A stretch of DNA of 64,000 nucleotides from Epiperipatus broadwayi (GCA_028023455.1 JAQFVV010000028.1:1878501-1942500), one strand, 5' to 3'. Positions 36,200-48,050 are shown, counted from the stretch's first letter. Program-made: numbers and translations. The notes: generated by a model from the sequence alone, not told the origin.

Positions 36200-37229
36200 T
36201 ATATATATTATAATGGTCGCGGATGATGATGAAGTTTCCAGTCTTACCGCATCTTCCGACAAGTGCCACTAGGCTACTTTGAATCTAGAAAATTTATAAA
36301 GTCGACAGATACGTGCTGTTAAGATCACGGCCGTCAGCCCTAGTCACTAGCCTAAGTAGACACAGAAACTTATATATTTAGTAAAATATATTTTTAATAA
36401 TAAATAATAATAAAGGCAATCACTGTCAGTATTAATAACACACAAAAAAAGATTTTATTTACATATATAATTAATAACGCACAAACTTTAAAAAAAAAAT
36501 TTTTTTATAACACAGAAAGAAATTTGTTTTATTCTGTTTCATTATTATTTTATTTGTTTTTAACTTTTAATTTTAAATTTTAGAAATGTTGAGTATAGAT
36601 GAGCTACCCAGACCACACACCTAAAAGACTTTCAAACAATTGATTCCGGGCTAAAAGTACGCAGCCACACCAAAGTTCGCTTCCAGTTATATATCAGCAA
36701 CCAATGCAATATGAACATGTTAGCATAGAATCACATGACAGGAATGTGCATCTGAACAACGTGATATTATTGGAGAAAACATGAGCTTCAACCAGTATAG
36801 GAATGTGCTTCTATTTGGCAAAGGAATCATGTATGTAATAATAAGAGAAAAACACTGCATATGGATGAGAGAGTGGTCTTATCTTGCCAACTTATCTTCT
36901 CAATCCATAGAACTGGAATGGGTCAATGGCGCAGAAAATACCTCTGTGTCTATTTCAACGATATGACTACCTCTCTTTGGGGTCATGCATTCAGTTGGAC
37001 TTGTAGCCCTAGGTGCTAACACACTTCACATTACATTGATATAAACATCCATATATCTCTCCACCAGCATTGACACAACTACGAAACAAATAGTCCAAAA
37101 TCAAAACCCTCTTTAAAAGTAACATATTTAAACTAGTCTAGCAGCTATCTACACTCAATTAATATTTAAATCATTTTATCAATTTAATTCAAAACAAAAA
37201 TCTTTAGTTTAATTAAGGTTTTAAAATCA
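36200..37229. other. Spacer with two G+C-elevated patches
   Basis: 36210-36360 (GGTCGCGGATGATGATGAAG ... ACGGCCGTCAGCCC) and 36595-37020 are richer in G+C than their surroundings. A 61-codon frame at 36781-36966 lacks a recognisable domain. On the minus strand GTAGCCTAGTGGCACTTGT is A-box-like, so part may be an old tRNA-derived repeat. No firm call. Confidence 0.35.
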
Positions 37230-37332
37230 TTTTTTTTATATGTCATAGCTTCGGCCGGGACGCGAACCCACAACCGTCTGCAACCAACTACTTGCTTGCA
37301 TGGCGGCTGCGATACCTCTCGGCTAGCAATGT
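37230..37332 (-). mobile_element. tRNA-derived SINE, family 1, copy 3
   Basis: The minus strand reads CATTGCTAGCCGAGAGGTAT (A-box), a variable region, then GTGGGTTCGCGTCCCGGCCG (B-box) and GAAGCTATGACATA followed by A-runs. It has the longest variable arm of the four copies, resembling class II tRNAs. Confidence 0.75.
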
Positions 37333-40300
37333 AAGATAACATTTATATTTTAACTTTTTTTTTTCACAAATACTATTTTAACCTGTTTTTAAAATTTAAT
37401 AATGCACAAATAACAATGTGTTTCTATTTTTAAATTTAAGTTTGCAATCGCAATCCCCTACACTATTACAAACAAATCTTTTTAGCATGAATAAACAAAA
37501 ATAAAATACAATACATTTTATAGAGATTACATTTTAACTTTAGATCCGAGTTTTAAAATTGCAAAGTTTATAAAAGCTACAGAAAGTTCAGGTTTATTCA
37601 GGAAAGAAAGTTTATAGTTCATTTTTTTAGACACAAATAATATCCGAAAGATTTTAAGCTTAAGAGAGTTTATATTTAAGTTGATCATTTATAAATTTAT
37701 ACCTCTTTTTTGTCCTGTGCTTATTCCTTCGTGACGAAGATCTAATTTACGCAAGGGCCCTTTTCTTGCGGACGATGACGATTTATGAAGCTTTGTGAAG
37801 ACGGTTCCAGTGGTTCAATCCTGGGATCCGTGAATAGAAAAGCTACCTTCATCCGGCTGCACCGAAGGAAGCCTGTTGATGCTGATTACATTCTTAGTGA
37901 CAGTGACAATAGCTTTTTAAAAAAATTTCTGCTTTCAACAAAAACAATTGAATTTAAAATTTTAATTTTCTGGTTCTCTCCAACACACTAACTAATTATT
38001 TTTTGGATTTTCCTTTTATAGTCCCTAGGCACCTTATCTCTGGAATGCAGGATTCATCAAACATACTTCATGTCTGTATTTTATTGGTTTATTCTTTGTG
38101 TCCAAATAAGATTTTGGGTTTTCCACTGAGGTCTGTGTCTCTATCTCTGGACGGGTACTCTTATCTATTTTGTAATCATTTTTTTTAATTGTCATTTTGC
38201 CTTAAGGATCTGTTTGTAATTTTTATATTTGAAAATTAAAAAAATCTTCGCTATTATTAAAAAAAAGGTTTTTTATTATATATTTTATTTAAAGATTAGA
38301 ATCTTTGCTTCGATTCTATAATTTATTTATTTTTTTAAAGCTTATTTTAATATTTAAATCAATCTAACATATTAATAAATTAATAATTCGTTATTTGTGC
38401 ATTTTGATAGTTTGTTTTTAATTCTGTATTAGATAAAAAAAAGTTACTAATAAAATTTGAATGTAACACATATATATATATATCCCATTACTATATATAT
38501 ATTGTACTCTTTTGTTTAGGTTAGGATGAATGGCTTACATCCATTTACTAAAATTTTTTTAAACTAAAGCTATTTTATTAAGTATGATGTATATAATGTG
38601 TTGATGATCTTTTTAAAAAAGGTTTAATTTAAGGATAAGTAAGAATATTTACTGTAAAATGTTACATTAAAGTTGTAGAAATTGCCAACTAAAGATAAAT
38701 TATAATATTGTATGGTTGGGAAAACTGGCCACAATACATACTGCATTAATAAGTCTTGTAAATAAATGATTAAAGTAAATTTTAAAAATAATAAGTTGAA
38801 GTTAAATAAAAATACTATTTAAGAATAATAATTATATTTAATAATCTACTTAAAAAATCATTTAATTAAAAGTGATAATATGGGAGACAAGTACATATTC
38901 GATTTTATAATATTAAAATAATTATTCTAAATTTTGCTATAATATTATTTTTATGTAATATTTTGTAAATTAAATCATTTATTTTATTTTCAGTTAAATT
39001 GTGAGCGTTTCATTTATTTTGTAAGTCATGTGACGAGTAGATATTCACACGTGTGCATGCGGAGTTTTTCTAGTAAAGTTGTAAAACTGTTTAAAATTCT
39101 AATATAAGATTTAAAAATAGTATATTTATTTATCCTAGAATAAAATAATATTAGCTGTTATAAATATTAAGTTGGGTTTTTTTTAAATGAATGTAATAAG
39201 TAAAAATTAGATTTTTATTTTGTTTTAAAAGATAACTACGTTTTAAGAAGGCTAAAAGTAATAATAAATATTACGATATGATTTTTAAAAGTTATTTTAA
39301 AAGTGTTTGGTAGGTGTAAATAAAATATGAAAATTAACTAAAAATTGAATAATATAATAAATATTTAGATAAATTATTATTTAATTTTAATTTTAATGCT
39401 GCATTGTTGGCCAGGGTATAAATAAGTTAAGCATTGTTTCAGTAACCAATCAGGAAAGTGAGTTGTTCAGGTATAAAACAGGTGTATGATTATTTTTCAG
39501 GGTACTACTATTGTTGTTATTGTTACTACAACTTCGGTTAACTATGTGTACCAGTAACAGTCAGTTTTCTTTATTTTTAAATTCTAAAGAAAGTACGGTA
39601 ATTCATTATTAAAAGATCGTATAATACTGAGATGCGAGGCTAAAAGCTAAGTAATTTCTTACCTACCAATTTATTAAACCTAATTTTAATGTCAAGCTAA
39701 ACAAGAATAAATCATCATTAAATTTAAATTTATGTATAGAAATGTCAAATTATTATTTTGCTATTAGGCACATAATTTTGCCTATATTAATTGGTCATAT
39801 TAATTTACTATTGGATTTAGCAAATTGGACTTCACAGAGGAGGGTTCTAAAAATCCGCCGGAAATTAAAATTAAAGTAATATGAAAATATCTTTATTCAA
39901 AGGATTTATTTAAAATAAGTTAGTAAACTTTTAAAATAACCTTTAAATTTGATCAAATAATTATTTTAAGATGCTGAAATATTTCTTTATGAAAAAATAT
40001 TGAATAATAGATTTTAAAACTTGTTGCTATAAAATTTTAAACTATTATAATAATTTTAAAGATATAAAAAAATTAAGATCGTTAGCAGAATGCTTCATAT
40101 CGTATTAAGAAGAAATCTGTAAAAATAAGTTAATTATTGTATGCTGGTCATACAAAAGATTTTTTGAAAATTATTTATGGAAAATATTTTAAACTACATA
40201 ATATATACCGAGGAACACTAAGTTTGGTTGCTGTATCAAGGAATACAAACTGACAGGAAATCTGAGTAAAAAATAGTAGAACTTTGGAAATTATTTCACC

Positions 40301-43153
40301 ATATAATATTGAAAATACATTTAATAATTAATGTTTTAAAATAAGAAGAATCATGAACTATTTGTAAAAACTTTAAGGGCAGATCCATAGTAAATTATAA
40401 AGCAATCCGGATATTTTACAAGTCTACTTACCTTTGTTTTCATTTTATTTTTTAAAAAACGTTGTTGTACATGTTGTTAAAGTGGAACCATCAGAGCATG
40501 ATGTCAGTAAAAGTTTTGTTAACGAGCGCTGTACCAGGAGAAAAAGGCACTTTCTTTAATGAACTTTTTATCAATGGATATTGTAAATATGATTTTTAAA
40601 TTATTTCTCTTACTAAAAAAATTAATATTAATGCTTATTCATAGAATAGAAATAGAGAAGGAACATAAAACATTAAACTCTTTACTAAACTAGTGATTAG
40701 ATTCTTATAAAAATCTTTAATAATTTTTAAAAAAACTTAATATTTTTTAAAGTGTGATAATGTGGAATAAATGATATAATATGTAATGTTTTATTTAGTT
40801 CGTGATCCAGAAATACCAATTAAGTAATTGCCAGTGGAGACATATTACTTATGGTAACAATTCTAAGAATATTGATGATTTTATAATGTATTTTATTATT
40901 TTGGTGTGGATGTATGAGAACGTCTATGAAAAACACGATGCATACACATAGATTATAGGAGTTTATTTATTTATTCATTTTTAAAAATATGCATACTTTT
41001 ATTTATATTATAAATATATTTTAATATAAGGGAAATATAAGTATATGATTCTAATATAACTGAACTTAGTGTTTATTTTAAGTGAGTAAGGTATTAAAAT
41101 GGTATATTGATACTGATTGTTTATATTTTTGGGTTTAAGAGTTATCAAAGAATGAAGTAATCTTTTCTTATTGAGCAGTTAGATTGTTATTTATACATGA
41201 ATTTATTTATTGTTATAGAAATGTGGGAAGGAATTTAGCGATGTAGAGCGATAGATCTCTAATTATAGTAGCTTGGTATTAGGTTAAATGAAACCAAGAT
41301 AGTGTTTTATGTAGGATTTATTTATATGGAAATAAGGGTAGTCAATAATAATCATTATGCAAGTATAGATAACTTAGCACTATAGCTTGTATATTTACCA
41401 TGGCAGTGTTTTCTGTGTGTTGAAGTTGAATGTTCCATAGAGCTGAATAAATAGCCTGGACATTACATTTAGTAGTAGAGGTTATTAGACAAAGAAGTCA
41501 TACCTCATTTCTTATACACTGTTACCATGATGATTATTTGATAGAGGTACTATTGAATTAAAACTCTAGTTTATTCCATATACCTACTTGTTTATTTACT
41601 ATCAAAATTTTTTGGATTACATCATGAAGGACGGTCTTTAAGGTATGAAATGATGAATAAGTTTGAAGTGCGGAATTGTTATTGAAGAAGATAAGATAGG
41701 TTATATTATTTTTAAGTAAAGATAGAAATAAATGCAAAGAGTACAAGAATATAGTTTGTCAGTAAAGAATCATAAAACTTTTCATATTTGGAATTGATTG
41801 TTATTTATTACAAATGAATAAATGATAATTAAATTGGGTGTATAAAAATGTTGGTTAATTATTAAGTTTTAAAAAACTTAATTATGATGCATATTTTTTT
41901 TTTTTACAAGTAAAGGAATAAAACTAAATCGTGTTTTAAAAAAAAAAATATAAGTGATCATAAGTTTTGTAAGAGTTATTCTAAAATGACAATACATCAG
42001 TACATACATTCTATTTGACATTAAAATTAATAATTAGTAAGCAGTCTAGTTTAATATGCTATGCTATTAATTAAAGTTATTCACATCATTAATAAGTCAG
42101 GAATGACTATATGGAATAGTAAAATTATTTTGAAAAGAACTAAATAACAATAATAAATGCATATTGAACTAATTAATTTATCTTATATTTTTAAAACTTA
42201 CTGACTTGATGAAACTTAATGGAGATGTAATAGAGATACTATGATAATATTTTAGTAATAGAGATATTTTTTATATAAAATAATGTTCTGTATTCCATAT
42301 TTTATTTTATTTAATCTATTTTTTTTAAAAGTACATAAATGGGAGTAAACAAAGTTCATTAATGTTGTAAATAATATACATAATTTATTTGTTGAAGTTT
42401 GTTAATACAATTTGTTAAACTTGTTCTTATAAATCTTGGTGTTGACTCAATTTCTTCACATCACAGTTACATAATTACAGATAATTTGAATTAAAATATA
42501 ATATTTTCACAATTTAAATAAAACTATTATTTAAGAATTATAATATTTTCTTGATATGATTTTCTTTAAGAAATTTCATTTATTATATCATTATTATGGT
42601 CATAGAATAACCATAAAATATTTACACAGAATTATAGTATTATTTTGGTTGCCACATATTTTCAGATTATAAGATCATACCACATATTTATTTAAGATAC
42701 CATATGGATAATAAAAGATTACATTATATTATTATTATTTATTATACATGATTAATATTACAATAAGAAAAGAGATGAGATTAAAGTATACATTGAAGAC
42801 TATTATTATTAGTATTAGTCAGATGTAGTGAGGAATGATATTAAATCCCTTATAATGCTTAATTACAGAAGTTATAATTGTTTAGAATTATTTTAAAAGA
42901 ACCTTAGATTATTTGAGTTAAATCATTTTGATAGAGATATTGAAATTAATTCATTAGGAATAATTTTACTTAATTAATTATTGAAGATGTAGGAGTGCTA
43001 TAGATTTACTGTTTGAAAAGTAAGAGAGAGGATAGTATTCTTATGACATGCAGGTAATATTTTGTGGGATATTGGCTCAATGTATTCATCTTGCCATTTG
43101 TAAACTCACTTCATAGTCTCATGATTTTTATTAGATATTTATTTATTTAATTT
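37333..43153. other. Long AT-rich spacer, no recognised gene
   Basis: About 5.8 kb of very AT-rich sequence. A G+C-richer patch at 37720-37905 contains AGTGGTTCAATCCTGGGATC, a B-box-like string, and a 68-codon frame without motif. TATAAAT/CCAAT-like strings occur at 39415-39460, but no gene follows. No TE proteins were recognised by translation. This is the least repeat-dense part of the window. Confidence 0.5.
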
Positions 43154-43225
43154 ATTAATTGTATTTGCGCTTTACGCAAAAAGGTGAAGCTTGTCTAAAT
43201 CTTACAAAGCTCAAATACAATTAAT
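43154..43225. other. Stem-loop with 14-bp perfect stem
   Basis: ATTAATTGTATTTG (43154-43167) is the exact reverse complement of CAAATACAATTAAT (43212-43225), with a 44-base loop containing GCGCTTTACGC. Function unknown. Confidence 0.5.
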
Positions 43226-43415
43226 TACTAATCAAAGGTGAAGTAAAAACTATTACTTTATTTCAATTATTTAATTTATAAAACTGAATCATATTGTTAT
43301 TTATTGATTAAAGCTAGTTTAATAACTTATAGTATTAAAAAATATATTATTATTGATTGGATACATTTTAGATGAACATGATTATTTATCTGAGCTAGAT
43401 CAATTTATTATTATT

Positions 43416-43512
43416 ACATATTTCCTGAAAGTGAGGGTACAATATATATATATATATATATATATGTATTACATATTTCCTGAAAGTGAGGGTACAATAT
43501 ATATATATAATC
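43416..43512. repeat. Direct duplication containing TA tract
   Basis: ATTACATATTTCCTGAAAGT plus GAGGGTACAATATATAT occurs twice in tandem, just left of PLE-C. Confidence 0.8.
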
Positions 43513-43530
43513 AAAATTACCCCAAATTCA

Positions 43531-43922
43531 CAACTCAACCAGACTAGTCAAGAACATAAGCTCTAAAACACTACCAAGGTTTCACTGCTACAGGCAGACT
43601 TCTCAAGTGTAAAAAACTATACAATAACTATATATTTAAACTAAACATTACTCACAATTCCACTTATCTTCCATACATCCTTAATATCAAAAAAAAATGT
43701 TTAAATAAGGTAACTGCTTCAGAATTATACATTTTAAACAATAAAGAATCTTTAATTCTTTTAATTTTACTTTTCTCAAAGAAGACAACCATAGCTTCAT
43801 CAACATTAATAATGTGGCCCAAAAATTTTACATGGATATATAAGGGTCAGAGCTAAAAAATATTTATTTATAGCCCTATTTTTGTGTACCTGTATTCTTT
43901 CATTTAGACTCAAATTACTCTG

Positions 43923-43959
<37 letters not shown>

Positions 43960-44845
43960 GTTAAGGTATATAATTACACACTACACACACACATATATAT
44001 ATATATATATAGTTAAGGTATATAATTAAAACTAATAGCTAGCAATCTGTATCCCATAAAGTAGTTGCTTTAAGAAGTTAATGTTATGAACATAAAAGGT
44101 TGAATAATTCTAATTAAGTGGTTTTATTTCAAAAAGGTCAATTTTATAAAGATTATTTGACTGTTGGCTACTCTGATAAATTTGTTAAAAGTATTTTATT
44201 TAATAGTAATAATATTTGTAATGCTGTAAAGGATAAAAAAAATATGATTTTATTTCTTTTCCATTTAAATTGTCTTCCTATAAAACTGTATGTAAAAAAA
44301 TTAATTTGTTTGGAAATAAGAAAATTGCTTGGACAAGAGGTATTACTTTGAGTAATTTATTAAATAATACAAAGTAAAATTTTTGATAGAAAGACTATTC
44401 CTGGAATAGTGTATATTATTTCTTGTTTTTGTAATGTAAAGTATACATAGGTCAGGGTAGTTTGAGTTTAATTAAAAGAATTAAGGTACACAAAAGTACG
44501 GTTAGAAATAAATATCTTAGTTCTGTCTTATATATCCATATAAAAGATACAGGCTACATTATTAATTTTGATGAAGTTATGGTTGTCATCTTAGAGAGAA
44601 ATAAAATTAAAAGAAAAATCAAAGAATCTTTATGGCTAAAAATTATGGTTCTGAAGCAGTTAACTTATTTAAAAGTTCTTTTAATATTAAGAGTGGATGG
44701 GAAGTAAGTAGTACTGTGGGCAATGTTTAGTTTAAATGTTATTTTGTAGTTCTTTACACTTGAGATGTCTGCTTGTAGCAGTGTAACTATTGCTAGTGTT
44801 TTAGAGTTTATTTTCTTGGCTAGTCTGATTGAGTTAGAGCAATTA
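43531..44845 (+). mobile_element. Penelope-like element C (fold-back form)
   Basis: The left arm (43531-43820) is an inverted copy of the right arm (44551-44845). Blocks include CAACTCAACCAGACTAG against CTAGTCTGATTGAGTT, and ACCATAGCTTCATCAACATT against AATTTTGATGAAGTTATGGT. The right arm continues a plus-strand coding region. Each arm has a hammerhead-like motif (43568-43610 minus, 44755-44800 plus). A duplicated (AC)n(AT)n-TTAAGGTATATAATTA block lies at 43920-44028 between arm and coding part. Confidence 0.75.
44105..44710 (+). pseudogene. PLE-C RT-EN linker and GIY-YIG endonuclease
   Basis: The first part (44118-44351) reads YLTVGYSDKFVKSILF and resembles the linker between PLE RT and endonuclease. 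After stops it resumes as IPGIVYIISCFCNVKYTxV, the GIY-YIG start (VYII...CFC.VKYIG) near 44400-44455. It continues through SLIKRIKVHKSTVRNKYL, YIHIKDTGYIINFDEVMVV, LERNKIKRKIKESLWL (44462-44640) to a stop at 44707. The conserved Arg, His and Glu positions are visible. At least two frame breaks inactivate it. It represents a family distinct from A and B. Confidence 0.7.
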
Positions 44846-44868
44846 TAATTATTTATTGACTAGTTTAG

Positions 44869-44870
<2 letters not shown>

Positions 44871-44908
<38 letters not shown>

Positions 44909-44912
44909 TTAT

Positions 44913-44963
<51 letters not shown>
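44871..44963. repeat. (TA)n microsatellite, interrupted
   Basis: Two TA arrays separated by TTATTTTATTATATATAA; it lies between PLE-C and PLE-B. Confidence 0.95.
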
Positions 44964-44965
<2 letters not shown>

Positions 44966-45007
44966 CTAATTAAGGAAAAATAAAAATACAGAATTACTTT
45001 TATAAAA

Positions 45008-45053
45008 CTGCTTTAATATTTCAACCAGCAGACTGGTTTTCATCAGAAAGCAA
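45008..45053 (-). ncRNA. Hammerhead-ribozyme-like motif, PLE-B main copy
   Basis: The minus strand has stem I TTGCTTT pairing with AAAGCAG, core CTGATGA, one A, stem II AACCAG-TCTG-CTGGTT (6 bp, tetraloop), then GAA and a minimal A-TA-T stem III. The copy at 49750-49796 (plus) differs at core position 7 (CTGACGA) and in stem II (AACCA/TGGTT), yet keeps the fold. Hammerhead motifs in PLE terminal repeats are established; activity here is not shown. Confidence 0.75.
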
Positions 45054-45347
45054 AATGGCTACTTACAGAAATTAAGCGCTAAAATATTACAGACAGTTAC
45101 GTATCAGATAGCAAAACTAATTCCTATAGGCTAAAACTTTAAAAACGTTGTATAAATATATATATTTACAAAACTTTGTATAAAAAATACTAAAAAAATT
45201 ATTTCACAAAAAACTTATTTTAAAAAACCAAAATGACACACACATTATTATCATATATTAAAATATATCAATAAATATATATATATACTATTATATATGT
45301 ACACACCAAAAAAAACTGTATATATATATTCTACTATATGTATTTTA

Positions 45348-45916
45348 AATAAATCATTTTTTATAGCGCGATGTTTGTAAACTGTAATATTTAACACAGC
45401 ATTACGCTGTTGCACATGCACTTTGAAGATTTTAACTATAAATGAATGAATACTAACACTCAACCACATGATAAAGTCTTTGGAAAAGATAGAATGTGGT
45501 TGAGTGTTAGTATTCATTCATTTATAGTTAAAATCTTCAAAGCGCATGTGCAACAGCGTAATGCTGTGTTAAATATTACAGTTTACAAACATCGCGCTAT
45601 AAAAAATGATTTATTTACATACATTTAATATCAAATAAGAAGAATGACGTTTCATAAATTCTAGTAAATTTCATTAGCGTCTTTCATTCAAGCATGTAAT
45701 AGTAATTTAAAGTGATTATTTAATATATTCACGCTTTCACTTTCAAACACTTAAGATTCGCCCATACAAAAGCGTTTGGGTTCGAAAAGATAGATGGCCA
45801 CCTGGCGATTCTATCTTTTCCAAAGACTTTATCATGTGGTTGAGTGTTAGTATTCATTCGTTTATAGTTAAAATCTTCAAAGCGCATGTGCAACAGCGTA
45901 ATGCTGTGTTAAATAT
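45348..45916. mobile_element. Palindromic insertion in PLE-B with 13-bp target duplication
   Basis: It is flanked by TATATGTATTTTA at 45335-45347 and 45917-45929. The uninterrupted PLE-B copy at about 49455-49490 has this sequence once. Inside, 45349-45471 is the inverted copy of 45495-45618. A third partial copy with the spacer (CTATCTTTTCCAAAGACTTT) lies at 45812-45916. The region 45620-45810 is unique. No protein motif. Family unknown. Confidence 0.75.
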
Positions 45917-46056
45917 TATATGTATTTTACTATATACATATATATACTAGTCCACCTATAAAATAATTATTTAGGACACAAAAAATAATTATTTAGGAAA
46001 TAAAAAAAAAATAAAAAAAAATAATAATAATTATTTAGGAAATAAAAAAAAAATCC

Positions 46057-46970
46057 CTAGGAAACCAGGTAATTCAAAGATGTGATAGCACCTATATTCA
46101 TATTCATCCCATGAGGATATAATGTCCTAAATTTAAAAATAAAAAAACTCTCCTTCTGTTTTCTTTCTCTCATGGAAGAAAAATTATCTTCCAATATAAC
46201 CACTCTTAAATCATCAATCGAGTGATCAGGTAAATTGAAATGTTCAGAATCTGGTCTATCTTCATTTTTATGTAAAATATCAAACCTATGGTTGGTCATT
46301 CTAATATGTAGACTGTTTGCTGACTCACCTATGTAATGACATGAGCATCTATTACATTCTATTAAATATACCAAGTTTATACTTTTACACTTGACATAGT
46401 TGGGGATATACCATTTAAAACCATGAATGGTATCTCCCTGAATCATCTTTGTAACAATAATATGTTTGCATGTAAGACATATTTTATCCTCACATGAAAA
46501 ACCTCCTTTTCTGACACAAAATTAGTGCCAAAAGCTGTCCTTATAAGTCTATCCCTAAGTGTCCTATGTCTACAATATACAACTTTAGGTGGAAAGGGAA
46601 AAATAGATCTCAGATAATCTGTGGAATTTAATATATTAAAATGTTTCCATAATATTTGGTTAATATTAGGCAAATCATCATTGAAGGTAAGAACTAGTGG
46701 TATATTTATCAACTGACTCTTTCTTTTCTTAGATAGAAGAAGTTCCTACTTGTCAACTTCTGAAGATTTTACCACTGCCCTATCTAACAGTCCTTTAGGA
46801 TATTTTATATTGATAAACTTATTATACAAAACTTTGTTATTTTGCTGAAGAAATCTCTGATCACTGCAAATTCTTTTAATCCTTAAAAATTGACTGTAAG
46901 GGATATTAGTCTTTAAGTGCTTAGGGTAATTACTATAAAAATGTAGGTAAGCATGATTATCAGTTGGCTT

Positions 46971-46972
<2 letters not shown>
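46057..46972 (-). pseudogene. PLE-B linker and GIY-YIG endonuclease
   Basis: Beginning just left of the TA array, the minus strand reads KPTDNHAYLHFYSNYPKHL, IPYSQFLRIKRICSDQRF, then YPKGLLDRAVVKS, the conserved PLE RT-thumb/linker block. After a stop at about 46750 comes INIPLVLTFNDDLPNIN, then CLTCKHIIVTKMI-type zinc-finger remnants across a frameshift. The last part (46446-46057) reads NLVYLIECNRCSCHYIGES, HFNLPDHSIDDLRVVILED and RERKQKESFFIFKFRTLYP, a complete GIY-YIG domain with Zn-finger-type Cys pairs. This resembles Poseidon/Neptune-type PLEs. The endonuclease half is open; the linker has a stop and a shift. Confidence 0.8.

Positions 46973-47040
<68 letters not shown>
46973..47040. 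repeat. (TA)n at left edge of nested PLE-A insertion
   Basis: About 34 TA units; they interrupt the PLE-B frame between STN and KPTD. Confidence 0.95.
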
Positions 47041-47043
<3 letters not shown>

Positions 47044-47443
47044 TATTAATCAATGTCTGTATTCCAATTATAATAAAATATATATAATTATTCAAAACAA
47101 TACAATAATTAATACAGTAACAATATTTTAAACAAATATATACCAATTTAATAGAAGTACTTTCAACTATCTATGTAGTCGTTGTCAACTAGACTTAAAT
47201 TGTATTAGAAAAAACCGTTACAAATGTAAACAAAAGTAATACGTCATACATCAATTTTCCCACAATTCATTAATTTTTATATTGGCTGTCTGTCTATTTA
47301 TCAACTGTTGCTTTTCACTTTTTATTAACATAGCTTCTTTAATTTTGCGTTTATTATTATTTCTTTCAATACACAGAATTTTAACTTTATTAAAATCAAA
47401 ATCAAAACCATAATTACATGTTACATTATGATCAAAAAATACT

Positions 47444-47848
47444 GATTTAAATAGATTAATAAATAATTCAAAAAATAGGTGTAGTATTTTAAATCAAAGT
47501 TGTGCAATATATAAATGGCTATGTGTTTGTGGAAAGGCATATATTGGGGAATCTCGGTGTACATTGGAGAAAAGATCAAGGGAGCATTTGTTATTATATA
47601 AACGAGTGCAAAAATCAAGACAAGAGAATGTTAGAAATGATGATGTATCACCATCAGTATTTTTTGATCATAATGTAACATGTAATTATGGTTTTGATTT
47701 TGATTTTAATAAAGTTAAAATTCTGTGTATTGAAAGAAATAATAATAAACGCAAAATTAAAGAAGCTATGTTAATAAAAAGTGAAAAGCAACAGTTGATA
47801 AATAGACAGACAGCCAATATAAAAATTAATGAATTGTGGGAAAATTGA
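47444..47848 (+). pseudogene. PLE-A GIY-YIG endonuclease, best copy
   Basis: Open for 134 codons without an initiating ATG at its start. RLINNSKNRCSILNQSCAIY is the PLE linker running into the IY of GIY-YIG. WLCVCGKAYIGESRCTLEK follows, with the CxC pair and YIG. SREHLLLYKRVQKS comes next, then SVFFDHNVTCNYGFDFDF, KILCIERNNNKRKIKEAML and INRQTANIKINELW to a TGA at 47848. All signature blocks of the PLE endonuclease are visible; only the RT half is missing. The copies at 33.4 and 35.4 kb align throughout. Confidence 0.8.
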
Positions 47849-47904
47849 TGTATGACATATTACTTTTGTTTACATTTGTAACGGTTTTTTCTAATACAAT
47901 TTAA

Positions 47905-47948
47905 GTCTAGTTGACAACGACTACATAGATAGTTGAAAGTACTTCTAT
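47905..47948 (+). ncRNA. Variant hammerhead-like motif, PLE-A copy 2 right arm
   Basis: Stem I TAG/CTA, core TTGACAA, one C, stem II GACTA-CATAGA-TAGTT, GAA, stem III AG-TA-CT, then T as the cleavage base. The core has U at position 3 and A at position 8 instead of C and G. The left arm (47150-47193 minus) is identical. Copy 1 (33230-33272 minus; 33728-33771 plus) has stem I TTAG/CTAA and stem II GATTA/TAGTC or GACTA/TAGTT with the same U3/A8. Confidence 0.6.
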
Positions 47949-48008
47949 TAAATTGGTATATATTTGTTTAAAATATTGTTACTGTATTAATTATTGTATT
48001 GTTTTGAA

Positions 48009-48011
<3 letters not shown>

Positions 48012-48050
<39 letters not shown>

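Larger units (their letters stand above)
47073..48020 (+). mobile_element. Penelope-like element A, copy 2 (fold-back form), nested in PLE-B
   Basis: 47073-47446 is a nearly perfect inverted copy of 47657-48020, about 370-bp arms around a loop of about 210 bases. The plus-strand coding region starts in the loop and runs into the right arm. Hammerhead-like motifs sit in both arms (47150-47193 minus, 47905-47948 plus). High arm identity implies recent formation. TA arrays lie outside both ends. Confidence 0.85.

Noticed and set aside
36781-36966. 61-codon frame in a G+C-richer patch as a host exon
   Set aside because: No motif, and no convincing splice context or neighbouring exons.
39400-39560. 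TATAAAT and CCAAT-like strings as a promoter
   Set aside because: Such strings are frequent by chance in AT-rich DNA and no gene follows.
45251-45628. Two frames (88 and 60 codons) with nearly the same protein on opposite strands
   Set aside because: They translate the two arms of the palindromic insertion; the similarity is due to the inverted repeat, not a gene family.
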